Source: Enterococcus villorum
Lineage (GTDB): Bacteria; Bacillota; Bacilli; Lactobacillales; Enterococcaceae
Assembly (NCBI RefSeq): GCF_007990225.1
Contig: NZ_BJWF01000004.1
Coordinates: 1 to 64,000 of the forward strand
Direction: 5' to 3'
DNA length: 64,000 nucleotides
Every line of letters begins with the position of its first letter. The first letter of the stretch is position 1. The position numbers and the translations under genes were made by a program. A model generated the notes under the pieces. The model saw only the letters and a program-made list of their open reading frames with translations, searched no databases and was not told where the DNA came from. This document shows positions 36,226-44,242 of this stretch, in pieces.

Positions 36226-36484
36226 TAAAAAAAAATCCTTTTACCAACACAAAAATGTTAGTAAAAGGACGATAAATCGTGGTACCACCTTTATTCGGAA
36301 GTTTCCTTCCCTCTATCCAACGTCTCAACTAAGAGAGATTGGGGTTCTTTTTAACGGTTGAACGAAACCGAATTTGCCTACGTATCGACAAATTATCCTC
36401 CAAGGCCATTTTCAACTTTGCACACTTAACTCTTTCCACCAATCAGAGTCTCTCTAAAAAGTCTTTCAAGTTTACTTTCCTTAT
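36226..36484 (-). promoter_or_regulatory. T-box leader A, methionine specifier, distal
   Basis: A second complete T-box lies upstream of leader B. The T-box AAAGGTGGTACCACG is at 36277-36291, and its terminator is formed by TCCTTTTACTAACA and TGTTGGTAAAAGGA before nine T. In stem I, AAGG pairs with CCTT and AACTTTG-like arms close the specifier bulge GAAAATGG, again ATG (Met). The conserved AGAGAGACTCTGATTGGTGG distal segment is present. Both leaders must be read through for metN expression. Confidence 0.88.
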
Positions 36485-36567
36485 CAATGAATGTTGCTAT
36501 TTAGCTGTTAAAAACAATTTACCTTACCGTCTTTTAAAAGTCAAGCATGAAATTTTAAAAAATGTTG

Positions 36568-37245
36568 TTACGATTCATCCAATGTTGTTTTATCAAGTAA
36601 ATCAATAACAATTCGTAAATCTTTTCCTTCAGCGATTAAGTTCAAATGCTCTTTTTCTTTTGCGGTATAGTTTCGTTCAAAACTTGTATCTGGAATCAAA
36701 ACAACACCCATTCCAGCTCGTGAAGCAGAAGTGGCCCCTACGAGAGAATCTTCCACTGCAAATGCTTCTAAAGCGGTTAGTTTGGTTCTTTCTAATGCGG
36801 TTAAGTAAGGACATGGCGATGGTTTGTTTTCCGCTACTTCATCGCCAAAAGTCATTGTATCAAAATAGGGTATCAACTCGAATTGCTTCAAGATATCAGT
36901 GGCTCTTTTCGTAACAGTAGTAGTAGCCAAACCAATTTTTAATTTTCGTTTTTTTAATTCCACTAAAACTTCTTTGGCATAAGGTTTTAATTGGATAGCG
37001 CCACTGTGTAATTGTTGATAAAAATATTCTTCTCGTTTTGCTCGAACTTCTTGCACTTTTTCTGGACTTCCTGCTGCTTGGACTAAAATATCAAAGCTTT
37101 GCTTCCAGTTTTTCCCACCCCAAGCGTCAACGATTTCTTTAGGTATTTCTAAGTCATATTGTTTAAATCCCCATAACCAGCCATCACGATACGTCTTTTC
37201 CGTATCGACTAATAGACCGTCTAAATCAAATATTGCACCTTTCAT
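36568..37245 (-). CDS. HAD-family phosphatase (beta-phosphoglucomutase-like)
   Basis: A 225-residue HAD subfamily I protein. Motif I FDLDGLLVDTE (Asp7 and Asp9) is at the N terminus, motif II ATTTVTKRA near residue 112, Lys of ENKPSPCPY near 143 and motif IV VEDSLVGATSA near 165. The small helical cap between motifs I and II fits the phosphoglucomutase or sugar-phosphatase groups. The ATG 37245 start follows AAAGGAA; the longer frame to 37347 adds a non-homologous N terminus. The substrate is unknown. Confidence 0.88.
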   Translation of the reverse strand: MKGAIFDLDGLLVDTEKTYRDGWLWGFKQYDLEIPKEIVDAWGGKNWKQSFDILVQAAGSPEKVQEVRAKREEYFYQQLHSGAIQLKPYAKEVLVELKKRKLKIGLATTTVTKRATDILKQFELIPYFDTMTFGDEVAENKPSPCPYLTALERTKLTALEAFAVEDSLVGATSASRAGMGVVLIPDTSFERNYTAKEKEHLNLIAEGKDLRIVIDLLDKTTLDES

Positions 37246-37659
37246 TCTTTCACTATTCCTTTCAGAAAACAATATCATTAGTTTAGCATGTTTCATTGAT
37301 AATTGCATACAGTGTGAAATATTTTTTGGTAAAGTGCATGAATGCATATCAAAATACTAAAGTATAAAAAACTGAATGAAAGAAAGTCTCTCAATAGATA
37401 AAAAAGCGACACTAGCATGTGATTGATCTACTGATAGATATCTGAACGACCTATTTTCTTTGCCTCTAGCAATTTGTGTATCTTATTTTTCAAAATATAG
37501 AAAAGTAAAAATTGAACTTTACACTTTTTGTTATTTTGCTACAATAAATAAAATCAATGACAATTATAGAAAAGTTGTTGGCTCTGATTCAGATAAGTGA
37601 TATAACATCAAAGCCAAAAGTCAATTTGAATTTATTAAATCTTTTTAGGAGGTAGTGGA

Positions 37660-38280
37660 ATGAAACCAGTAATTAGTCCCTTAGCAACACCTTACCAGTT
37701 CGAAAAATTTTTTAATGAAGGGGAAACAAGATGGAATGACCGCGGTGGTGCTAAAATAAAAACTATTGTTATCCATCATATGGCTATGACTGATTTTGAT
37801 GCAGTTCCTGAAGTATGGAGAGAACGAGAAGCCTCAGCTCATTATGGTATTGGACCAAATGGAGAAATTAGAGCTTATGTAGGTGAAGAAAAACGTGCAT
37901 GGCACGCTAAACAAGCCAATGCTGATTCTATAGGGATTGAAATATGTAATATTTCTAAAGAACCAAACTGGGGAGTAAGTGATAAATCAATTGATGCACT
38001 CGTTCGCTTAATAGGTGATATATCTAAACGATATGGAATAAAAATGGAAATCATCGGTCATCAATTTGCTAGAGGAAATACTCCAGAAATGACTGAATGC
38101 CCTGGACCGACACTAACACGTAGACTTCCAGAAATTAGAAAAAAAGTGGAAGTAATATTGGGGCATCATTTTTCAGAAATTAGTAAGAATGTGAAAGAGC
38201 AAGCAGCTCAAGTTAATTCACAAAGAAATAGTATGGGAATGCTTGATAAAAAGATGGATCCAATGATGAAAAATAAGTAA
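37660..38280 (+). CDS. N-acetylmuramoyl-L-alanine amidase (Amidase_2) without signal peptide
   Basis: A 206-residue zinc amidase that would cut the MurNAc-L-Ala bond of peptidoglycan. The core VIHHMAMTDFD carries the first zinc His (about residue 39), IIGHQFARG the second (134), and TECPGP the Cys ligand (147). Cys and His positions fit the T7-lysozyme/PGRP fold. There is no signal peptide and no recognisable wall-binding domain; the last 40 residues are Asn/Gln/Lys-rich. This resembles a phage- or bacteriocin-type lysin released by cell lysis, or an enzyme exported by other means. The start has AGGAGG. Confidence 0.85.
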   Translation: MKPVISPLATPYQFEKFFNEGETRWNDRGGAKIKTIVIHHMAMTDFDAVPEVWREREASAHYGIGPNGEIRAYVGEEKRAWHAKQANADSIGIEICNISKEPNWGVSDKSIDALVRLIGDISKRYGIKMEIIGHQFARGNTPEMTECPGPTLTRRLPEIRKKVEVILGHHFSEISKNVKEQAAQVNSQRNSMGMLDKKMDPMMKNK

Positions 38281-38411
38281 AGATCGTACGTTCTTAGATA
38301 CTTTCATACTGATGAAATACCTTGTCAATACATAACAAACACGAAGGAACATTTTTATTCTACTTTAGGCCTATATCCGAATAAACAGCGATAAAAAGGA
38401 ACTCCTTAAAA

Positions 38412-38514
38412 AAGAAGAAGAAATTCACAAAAATTTGAAGAACACTAAGTAAATAACAATCAAGGACAAACGCTTGATGTTGTGTTTCTTGTCAAATTTT
38501 GTAAATTTCTTCTT
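38412..38514. repeat. large imperfect inverted repeat downstream of mgtA
   Basis: About 31 bases from 38412 (AAGAAGAAATTCACAAAAA...) can pair with 38482-38514 with few mismatches around a 37-base loop that itself holds CAAG/CTTG pairs. On the minus strand a T-rich run follows, so it may be the mgtA terminator. The rest of 38281-38668 shows no gene. Confidence 0.6.
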
Positions 38515-38668
38515 GGTGTTCCTGCGCGTACTCGTCACAATTGCTCACTTGGTTATTGGCTAGAATTTTAAAACGTGAAGTGCATTGTGATTCGCTGTTG
38601 AAACGTATCTACATGGTTTGCAGGAACTAAACACTATCTGTATTTTTATCTATTCTTATTGATGGTTC

Positions 38669-41317
38669 TTACAATAATTCACCAAATTTTCTAACATAGA
38701 AGTTTTTGACCATGGTTACTAATGCTAAATAAGCTAGGATGGTGACAACTAACCAAATCCAGTACTCTCCTGGTAATGGCATTAATCCTAATTCTGCACC
38801 AAAACCTGTAAATGGCAAGACTGAACCGACAGCAATACCTAAGGTTGTAATGATAAACATCGCAAAGGTAGCATTACTTTGAATAAATGGAATTTTTGGC
38901 GTACGTAGTGCATGTAGGACTAATGTTTGTGACCACAAAGATTCCACAAACCATCCAGCATGGAATAAAGCAATAAACATGATCTTTTGTTGTGCATCTA
39001 GTGTATGGTAGCTTCCTCCCACTACTGCTGGACAAATCACAAAATACATCAATAGGTAAGTGGTAATATCAAAAATTGAACTTGTTGGTCCAAAGTAAAC
39101 CATGAATTTTCCAATACTTGATGCATCCCACTTTTTAGGTTCATCAAGGTATTCGTTATCCATTTTATCCCATGGAAGTGAAATACAAGAAACATCATAA
39201 ATCAAATTTAAGAATAAAATTTGGAGCGGCAACATTGGTAAAAATGGTAAAAAGGTACTGGCAACTAATACGGAGAACATATTTCCAAAGTTTGAACTTG
39301 CGGTTGCTTTGATGTATTTCATAATGTTCCCGAACGTTTCACGACCAGATAAAAGCCCTCTTTCCAAAATCATTAAGTCTTTTTCAAGTAAAATGACATC
39401 GGCAGATTCTTTGGCGATATCTACTGCTGTATCGACAGAAATACCAATATCTGCTACTTTCATTGCTGGCGCATCATTGATTCCATCACCTAAAAAGCCT
39501 ACCGTATGTCCATTTTGTCGCAAAGCTGTTGTTAAACGAGCTTTTTGCTGAGGATTTAATTTAACAAATACTTCATGATCTTCAGCAACTTGTGCTAGTT
39601 CACGATCATCCATTTCCGAAATTTTTTCTCCCGTAATCAATTCATTGATTTCTAAGCCGACTTGACGACAAACCGAGCGCGTCACTAATTCATTATCACC
39701 AGTTAATACTTTTACAGCTACACCATGATCTTTCAAAGCTTTCAGCGCTTGTTTTGTTGTTTCTTTTGGTGGATCAAGGAAAGCAAGATAGCCAATAAGA
39801 ACCATGTCTGATTCATCTTTTACTGAAAACTCACCCACGACACTTGGGTTTGTTTTTTGAGACACACCAATTACACGCAGGCCATCTTCATTTAAAGCTC
39901 TTACTTTTGCAAGTACTGACTCTCTTCTTTCATTTGTTAAAGGACTGACAGTTCCTTCAATGTCAATATAATTAGAGATGCTAAGCATTTCTTCGATTGC
40001 ACCTTTTGTGATCATTTGCGTTTTACCAGCAGTATCTTCGACCACGACACTCATACGACGACGTTCAAAATCAAAAGGAATTTCATCAACTTTACGGTAA
40101 TTGATTTTATCCGTTGATAAAGATTGTTTGGCTTCATCAATAATCGCTACATCTAATAGATTTTTTAGGCCTGTTTGATAGTAACTATTTAAATAAGCAT
40201 GACGTAGCACACGCTCATCTTCTTTTCCTGTACAGTCCATATGGTATTCTAAAATAATTTTATCTTGCGTCAGTGTACCGGTTTTGTCTGTACACAATAC
40301 ATCAATTGCTCCAAAGTTTTGGATTGCATTTAAGTTTTTGATCACCGTGCCTTTTTTCGCCATCACGCTCGCACCTTTAACTAAGTTCGTAGTAACGATC
40401 ATTGGCAACATTTCAGGTGTTAACCCAACTGCTACGGATAGACCAAATAAGAACGCTTCTAACCAATCACCTTTAGTGAAACCGTTGATAACAATCACTG
40501 TTGGCGCCATCAGAGCCATAAATTTGATTAACAACATCGATGTTTTGTGGATACCAATTTCAAAATTGGATTTAATTGGCTTTTCAGATAATGTTTGAGC
40601 AACATGTCCAAATAAAGTCTGATTTCCAACCGATACGATGATTCCTTCAGCACTTCCGCTGATGACATTGCTTCCCATAAAAGCTAGATTTTCATAACTG
40701 GTTTCACTAAGAGAATCATCTTCATAGACAATCGCTTGTTTTTCAACAGGATAGCTTTCACCAGTTAATGCGGCTTGAGAAATAAATAAATCTTTTGATG
40801 TCAACAACCGCATGTCTGCTGGAATCATGTCCCCAGCCGATAAACGAACAAGGTCTCCACAAACAATTTCTTCCATCGGAATTTCTGTATAATTGCCATT
40901 ACGCTTAACTGCTGCTGTTACTTTCACTAAAGATTTTAATTTCTCCGCTGCTTGATTCGAACGAACGGATTGAATCAACGTCATTGTTCCGCTGACAATA
41001 ACCATCGTAAAGATAATGATCGCACCAAAAAGGTCTTTTTCTTCTGGGGCTGCTAATAGATATTCTGTAATAAATGAAATCACACCTAATGCAATTAAAA
41101 CAAGGGTAAAAGGTGTAATATAAGCTTTTAAAACTTCTACAATAAAAGGTGTTTTCTTTCCATAAGAAATGGAATTTTCACCGTATTTTTCTCTTGCTTC
41201 TTTAATTTGTTCTTCTTCCATACCATTATCTGTTGAATGAAGAAAGTTCAATAATTCTTGTTTCGTTTTCCCTGCAAATGCAGCATAAACTTTTTGTGTA
41301 TCTCTCTTTTTTTCCAT
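38669..41317 (-). CDS. mgtA: magnesium-importing P-type ATPase
   Basis: An 882-residue P-type IIIB ATPase. It has ten membrane segments, the TGES loop (ALTGESYPVEK near residue 187), the phosphorylated Asp in VLCTDKTGTLTQD (near 345), KGAIEEML, and GDGINDAPAMKVADIGISVD (near 608). The N-terminal segment with FAGKTKQELLNFL and the IIIB-type C terminus mark it as MgtA/MgtB rather than a calcium pump. It imports magnesium when the ion is scarce. An M-box riboswitch and a 36-codon membrane-protein ORF precede it on the same transcript. The start has AAAGGAG. Confidence 0.95.
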   Translation of the reverse strand: MEKKRDTQKVYAAFAGKTKQELLNFLHSTDNGMEEEQIKEAREKYGENSISYGKKTPFIVEVLKAYITPFTLVLIALGVISFITEYLLAAPEEKDLFGAIIIFTMVIVSGTMTLIQSVRSNQAAEKLKSLVKVTAAVKRNGNYTEIPMEEIVCGDLVRLSAGDMIPADMRLLTSKDLFISQAALTGESYPVEKQAIVYEDDSLSETSYENLAFMGSNVISGSAEGIIVSVGNQTLFGHVAQTLSEKPIKSNFEIGIHKTSMLLIKFMALMAPTVIVINGFTKGDWLEAFLFGLSVAVGLTPEMLPMIVTTNLVKGASVMAKKGTVIKNLNAIQNFGAIDVLCTDKTGTLTQDKIILEYHMDCTGKEDERVLRHAYLNSYYQTGLKNLLDVAIIDEAKQSLSTDKINYRKVDEIPFDFERRRMSVVVEDTAGKTQMITKGAIEEMLSISNYIDIEGTVSPLTNERRESVLAKVRALNEDGLRVIGVSQKTNPSVVGEFSVKDESDMVLIGYLAFLDPPKETTKQALKALKDHGVAVKVLTGDNELVTRSVCRQVGLEINELITGEKISEMDDRELAQVAEDHEVFVKLNPQQKARLTTALRQNGHTVGFLGDGINDAPAMKVADIGISVDTAVDIAKESADVILLEKDLMILERGLLSGRETFGNIMKYIKATASSNFGNMFSVLVASTFLPFLPMLPLQILFLNLIYDVSCISLPWDKMDNEYLDEPKKWDASSIGKFMVYFGPTSSIFDITTYLLMYFVICPAVVGGSYHTLDAQQKIMFIALFHAGWFVESLWSQTLVLHALRTPKIPFIQSNATFAMFIITTLGIAVGSVLPFTGFGAELGLMPLPGEYWIWLVVTILAYLALVTMVKNFYVRKFGELL

Positions 41318-41378
41318 CTGACTTCTCTCCTTTATCCTAGTAAAAAAGATTAACCATTTTTACTTAGGAATCATTTCA

Positions 41379-41489
41379 TTATTCGATTGCTGGAGAAAAA
41401 GCTGTAATAAAAGGGGCTGAAAAAAGATAGATAATAGCTCCTACCAGCAATTTCTCTCGTATTCTTTTTTTCGCAGGACTGTCATCCAT
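41379..41489 (-). CDS. 36-residue small membrane protein in the mgtA leader
   Basis: ATG 41489 is preceded by AAAGGAG ten bases upstream. The ORF encodes 36 residues: a charged N terminus (MDDSPAKKRIREK) and one hydrophobic helix (LLVGAIIYLFSAPFITAF), then a short tail. It lies after the M-box terminator and 62 bp before the mgtA start, so it shares the riboswitch-controlled transcript. Its topology should be N-in. I infer a role with MgtA, by analogy with the unrelated small MgtA-linked proteins of enteric bacteria. I do not recognise the sequence. Confidence 0.7.
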   Translation of the reverse strand: MDDSPAKKRIREKLLVGAIIYLFSAPFITAFSPAIE

Positions 41490-41604
41490 TTGTTCTCATC
41501 TCCTTTATTTTGTAATGGATTTTTCGTTTTTTCGCTTTTCGTATCACCGTTAACTTCCCAACAAAACCACCTCCTACATTTTTGGAACATTCGGTTTGTA
41601 AAGG

Positions 41605-41640
41605 CAAAAAAGACCTTTCGTCAAAGTTCAGCGAAAGGTC
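41605..41640 (-). terminator. M-box controlled terminator
   Basis: GACCTTTCG (41612-41620 complement) and CGAAAGGTC (41632-41640 complement) form a nine-base stem, followed on the minus strand by six T. It follows the M-box aptamer and would end transcription when magnesium is high. Confidence 0.88.
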
Positions 41641-41694
41641 GAAAAAGCACATTAAAAAAGCTTCTTTGATCTCATCGTTGAGTTTTGACACTGT

Positions 41695-41850
41695 ACAACG
41701 TAAAAAGCAATAACTTGCTTTTAGCTACCTTATGAAAAGCCTTGTCTCGACAATTCCTGTTCTACCCATTGGCGTCTCTCGACGTTTTTGGGCAGTAGCC
41801 TATGTTTGTATAGGAGCCTCACCTAACAAATCCTATTTAGTTTTCCTTCG
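41695..41850 (-). promoter_or_regulatory. M-box (ykoK) magnesium riboswitch
   Basis: On the minus strand the leader contains the M-box core: GTTAGGTGAGGCTCCTAT, ACATAGGCTACTGCCC, GAGAGACGCCAATGGGT and AACAGGAATTGTCGAGACA, in the correct order. M-box aptamers bind magnesium and switch off transporter genes. Placement upstream of a magnesium ATPase gene agrees with this. Confidence 0.95.
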
Positions 41851-42059
41851 TAAATATAACAACTTATCAAGCGCTTGTCAAACTAATTTTTCACTTTTTT
41901 CAAACAATTGTGACAAATAATTATTCTGCCAAATACAATCGAATCGCATAATAAAAAAAGTAAAACTGTTCCTTCATTTTTTAATCTTTTACTTTTGTTT
42001 GTACGTTTCACTAGACACCAGTATAATAAAAGTATAACAAAAGAATAGGGGTGTTTAAT

Positions 42060-42506
42060 GTGGAACGTACGCTAGTCATTATTAAGCCAGATGGCGTCAG
42101 ACGACATCTTGTTGGACGTATTATCCAACGATTCGAAGAAAAAGGCTTAGCCATTACTGAGATGAAATTTGGTACCATGTCAAAAGAATTAGCACAAGAA
42201 CACTATCATCATTTAAGCGGTCGTAGTTTTTTTGATGAACTGATTGATTATATGACCTCAGGACCTGTTGTCTATCTTGTTTTAGCGGGAGAGGATGTTA
42301 TCGACATCGTTCGTAAAATGGTGGGTGCCACAAAAGCTGTTGATGCAGCTCCTGGAACCATTCGTGGCGATCACGCACTGCCTGGAACCGAAAATATTAT
42401 TCACGCTTCAGATTCACGAGATGCTGCTACTAATGAAATTCAACGTTTTTTTCCAATAGTTGATTCTAAAAAGAAAAAAAATGAAGTAAATCACCCAGCT
42501 CTTTAA
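42060..42506 (+). CDS. ndk: nucleoside diphosphate kinase
   Basis: A 148-residue enzyme that transfers phosphate from ATP to nucleoside diphosphates through a phosphohistidine. The family start ERTLVIIKPDGVRR and the active-site His115 (ENIIHASDS) are visible. GTG 42060 is the likely start, with AGGGG eight bases upstream; an upstream in-frame GTG at 42051 lies on the ribosome binding site. It is monocistronic. Confidence 0.95.
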   Translation: MERTLVIIKPDGVRRHLVGRIIQRFEEKGLAITEMKFGTMSKELAQEHYHHLSGRSFFDELIDYMTSGPVVYLVLAGEDVIDIVRKMVGATKAVDAAPGTIRGDHALPGTENIIHASDSRDAATNEIQRFFPIVDSKKKKNEVNHPAL

Positions 42507-42774
42507 ATGTTCATCATTTAAACTTGATATTCTTGAAACAGAATCTGCTGATGTATTTGTCTCTTTACTCACAGAAGAGAGTTTTTCTAAATAATCTTAA
42601 CACTTTTTTGCTAGTGTCAACGAATCCTTTATCTGTGTCGATTACTTGATCTCATACCTGCAACAAATGCCACAATAAAAAACCGATTCTTCTACCCGAT
42701 TGAAGATACGAGTATTTTCATCTAAAGAATAGGCATAAAAAATTGTCTGACTATTTCAATCCTTTTTTAGTAGA

Positions 42775-42845
42775 AAAGAAGAACAAAATAAAACGAAACA
42801 TGATTAGTGGAACAAAAATGACTCGTTCTTTAATTGTTCTTCTTT
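42775..42845. terminator. inverted repeat between convergent ndk and rgg
   Basis: A perfect 12-bp stem AAAGAAGAACAA (42775-42786) with TTGTTCTTCTTT (42834-42845) has a 47-base loop. It lies between two genes that face each other. The loop is long, so terminator activity is uncertain. The rest of 42507-42882 shows no gene. Confidence 0.4.
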
Positions 42846-42882
42846 CTTACTTTTTTTGCGTATTTATTTAACGTTTTTAGGT

Positions 42883-43788
42883 TTATTCTTTTACTTTTGC
42901 TACTTCTAATAGCTTTTCTTCTAGTACTTTACGCTCTTTTTTCCCTAATGTATATTCGATCACCGTGAACAATGTATTCGTCTCTTCCTGCATGGGTTCT
43001 CCTAAAGCTTGGGCAATTAACCTTTTGTAATATTCAGTCATCAGAGTTTCATAAATGATCGTTGATTTTTCTTTATGTGCTAGACTACGGTACATGTCCA
43101 TATTAATACTGCGAGCTTTTTTAAACCTTTTTTTATCAATATAATAAAGCGTTAAATTTATTAAAAAAGTAAATAAATATTTTTCTTTGAAAGCATCTGA
43201 CATTTGACGCATTCTTTTTTTGATTTTCAAATAATTGTTATCAATAAATGAATCGCTAAAAATATAAGGATATCTAGAAAGGATTTCTAGTTCAAAACGG
43301 CCATATTCCCTTACCTGCATAAAATATTCTTCAATCGTACGACATTCGTAGCGTAAAAATTCAAGTTGTAATTCTAATTTCTCACTGGTTTTCCAAAACA
43401 TCTGTAAATTGAGTATGAGGTAATATAAATCAGATGTTTTTTTAAATTGCTTGCGGTTATTGGCTATTTCTTTATAGGGATCAAAGTTCTCTTCTTCTAT
43501 TTTATTTAATAAATGCCGACTTTTTTTTGCTTTTTTAGGCTCTTCGATTTGATTGCGTAACCATTCGTACTCCGCTAAAGAAATATTTAATCGCTCTAAG
43601 AAAGCTTTCAGTGTAAAAAAAGAAATTTTCTTGACTGAATGGTTTTCAATCGCCACGAGTGATGTTTTTGAACAAATACCTGCTGCTAATTGTGTTTGAG
43701 TCAACTTTCGATTGATTCGAAGTTGTTTTATTAATTTGCCATCATACATAATTTTTTCGTTGTCAAAACTATAAAATGTGCTATCCAT
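42883..43788 (-). CDS. Rgg/GadR/MutR family transcriptional regulator
   Basis: A 301-residue regulator with an N-terminal XRE helix-turn-helix (IKQLRINRKLTQTQLAAGIC, about residues 20-39, then TSLVAIENH) and a C-terminal TPR-like helical domain that in Rgg proteins binds short peptide pheromones. The start is uncertain: ATG 43788 and ATG 43749 both lack a strong ribosome binding site. No pheromone gene is clearly visible; a 15-codon ORF with a strong ribosome binding site lies upstream at 43912-43959. Its target may be nearby or elsewhere. Confidence 0.8.
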   Translation of the reverse strand: MDSTFYSFDNEKIMYDGKLIKQLRINRKLTQTQLAAGICSKTSLVAIENHSVKKISFFTLKAFLERLNISLAEYEWLRNQIEEPKKAKKSRHLLNKIEEENFDPYKEIANNRKQFKKTSDLYYLILNLQMFWKTSEKLELQLEFLRYECRTIEEYFMQVREYGRFELEILSRYPYIFSDSFIDNNYLKIKKRMRQMSDAFKEKYLFTFLINLTLYYIDKKRFKKARSINMDMYRSLAHKEKSTIIYETLMTEYYKRLIAQALGEPMQEETNTLFTVIEYTLGKKERKVLEEKLLEVAKVKE

Positions 43789-43911
43789 AAATTGATGCTC
43801 AAACTATCTGAACTCTTCAATATTCGCAGATGATTCATGTGAAAACGACCGTGTGACCATTTTTTATTCTCTTCCTTTTCTCCATGAATCCACAAAAGAA
43901 CATTGTATATT

Positions 43912-43959
43912 CTATTTATTTGAACATGATTGTTCATTTATAGATAATTTTTTTGACAA
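43912..43959 (-). CDS. 15-codon ORF upstream of the Rgg gene
   Basis: TTG 43959 has AAGGAGGG seven bases upstream and the frame encodes SKKLSINEQSCSNK before a TAG stop. It is polar and does not look like a hydrophobic Rgg pheromone. It may be a leader peptide or a decayed gene start. The remaining 43960-44183 shows no gene. Confidence 0.3.
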   Translation of the reverse strand: MSKKLSINEQSCSNK

Positions 43960-44183
43960 ACTTTTCCCTCCTTGTAACTACTATTTTTATCGTGTTTTTT
44001 TATGTTCTTTCTCTCAATACCCTGTTTTGTTCCCTTTCATTTTTATTCTTACCTTCATTGAATTTAACCATTTTTTACATGAATCGCCGTTTTTTATTCT
44101 CTTCGTTCTGCTGTTTCGATGTAAAAAATTTGTTTCATTCACTAATTACATACGCTAAAATACAAAAATTTATGAGTAATACA

Positions 44184-44231
44184 AAAAAACTTCTAAAAAG
44201 TTCATTCGTTTCAACTTTTTAGAAGTTTTTT
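44184..44231. terminator. terminator of ltaS
   Basis: AAAAAACTTCTAAAAAGTT (44184-44202) pairs perfectly with AACTTTTTAGAAGTTTTTT (44213-44231). On the minus strand it follows the ltaS stop and ends in T residues. Confidence 0.9.
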
Positions 44232-44242
44232 GGCAATGATTC

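Noticed and set aside
36000-36608. Plus-strand frames upstream of metN
   Set aside because: They are antisense to the two T-box leaders and the end of the HAD gene.
41482-41691. 69-codon minus-strand frame upstream of mgtA
   Set aside because: It spans the M-box terminator and has no ribosome binding site. The 36-codon ORF at 41379-41489 in another frame is better supported.
43731-43937. 68-codon minus-strand frame overlapping the Rgg start
   Set aside because: No ribosome binding site, and its frame differs from the regulator's.
43853-44222. Plus-strand hydrophobic frames between rgg and ltaS
   Set aside because: AT-rich composition makes Phe/Leu-rich frames by chance; no ribosome binding site.
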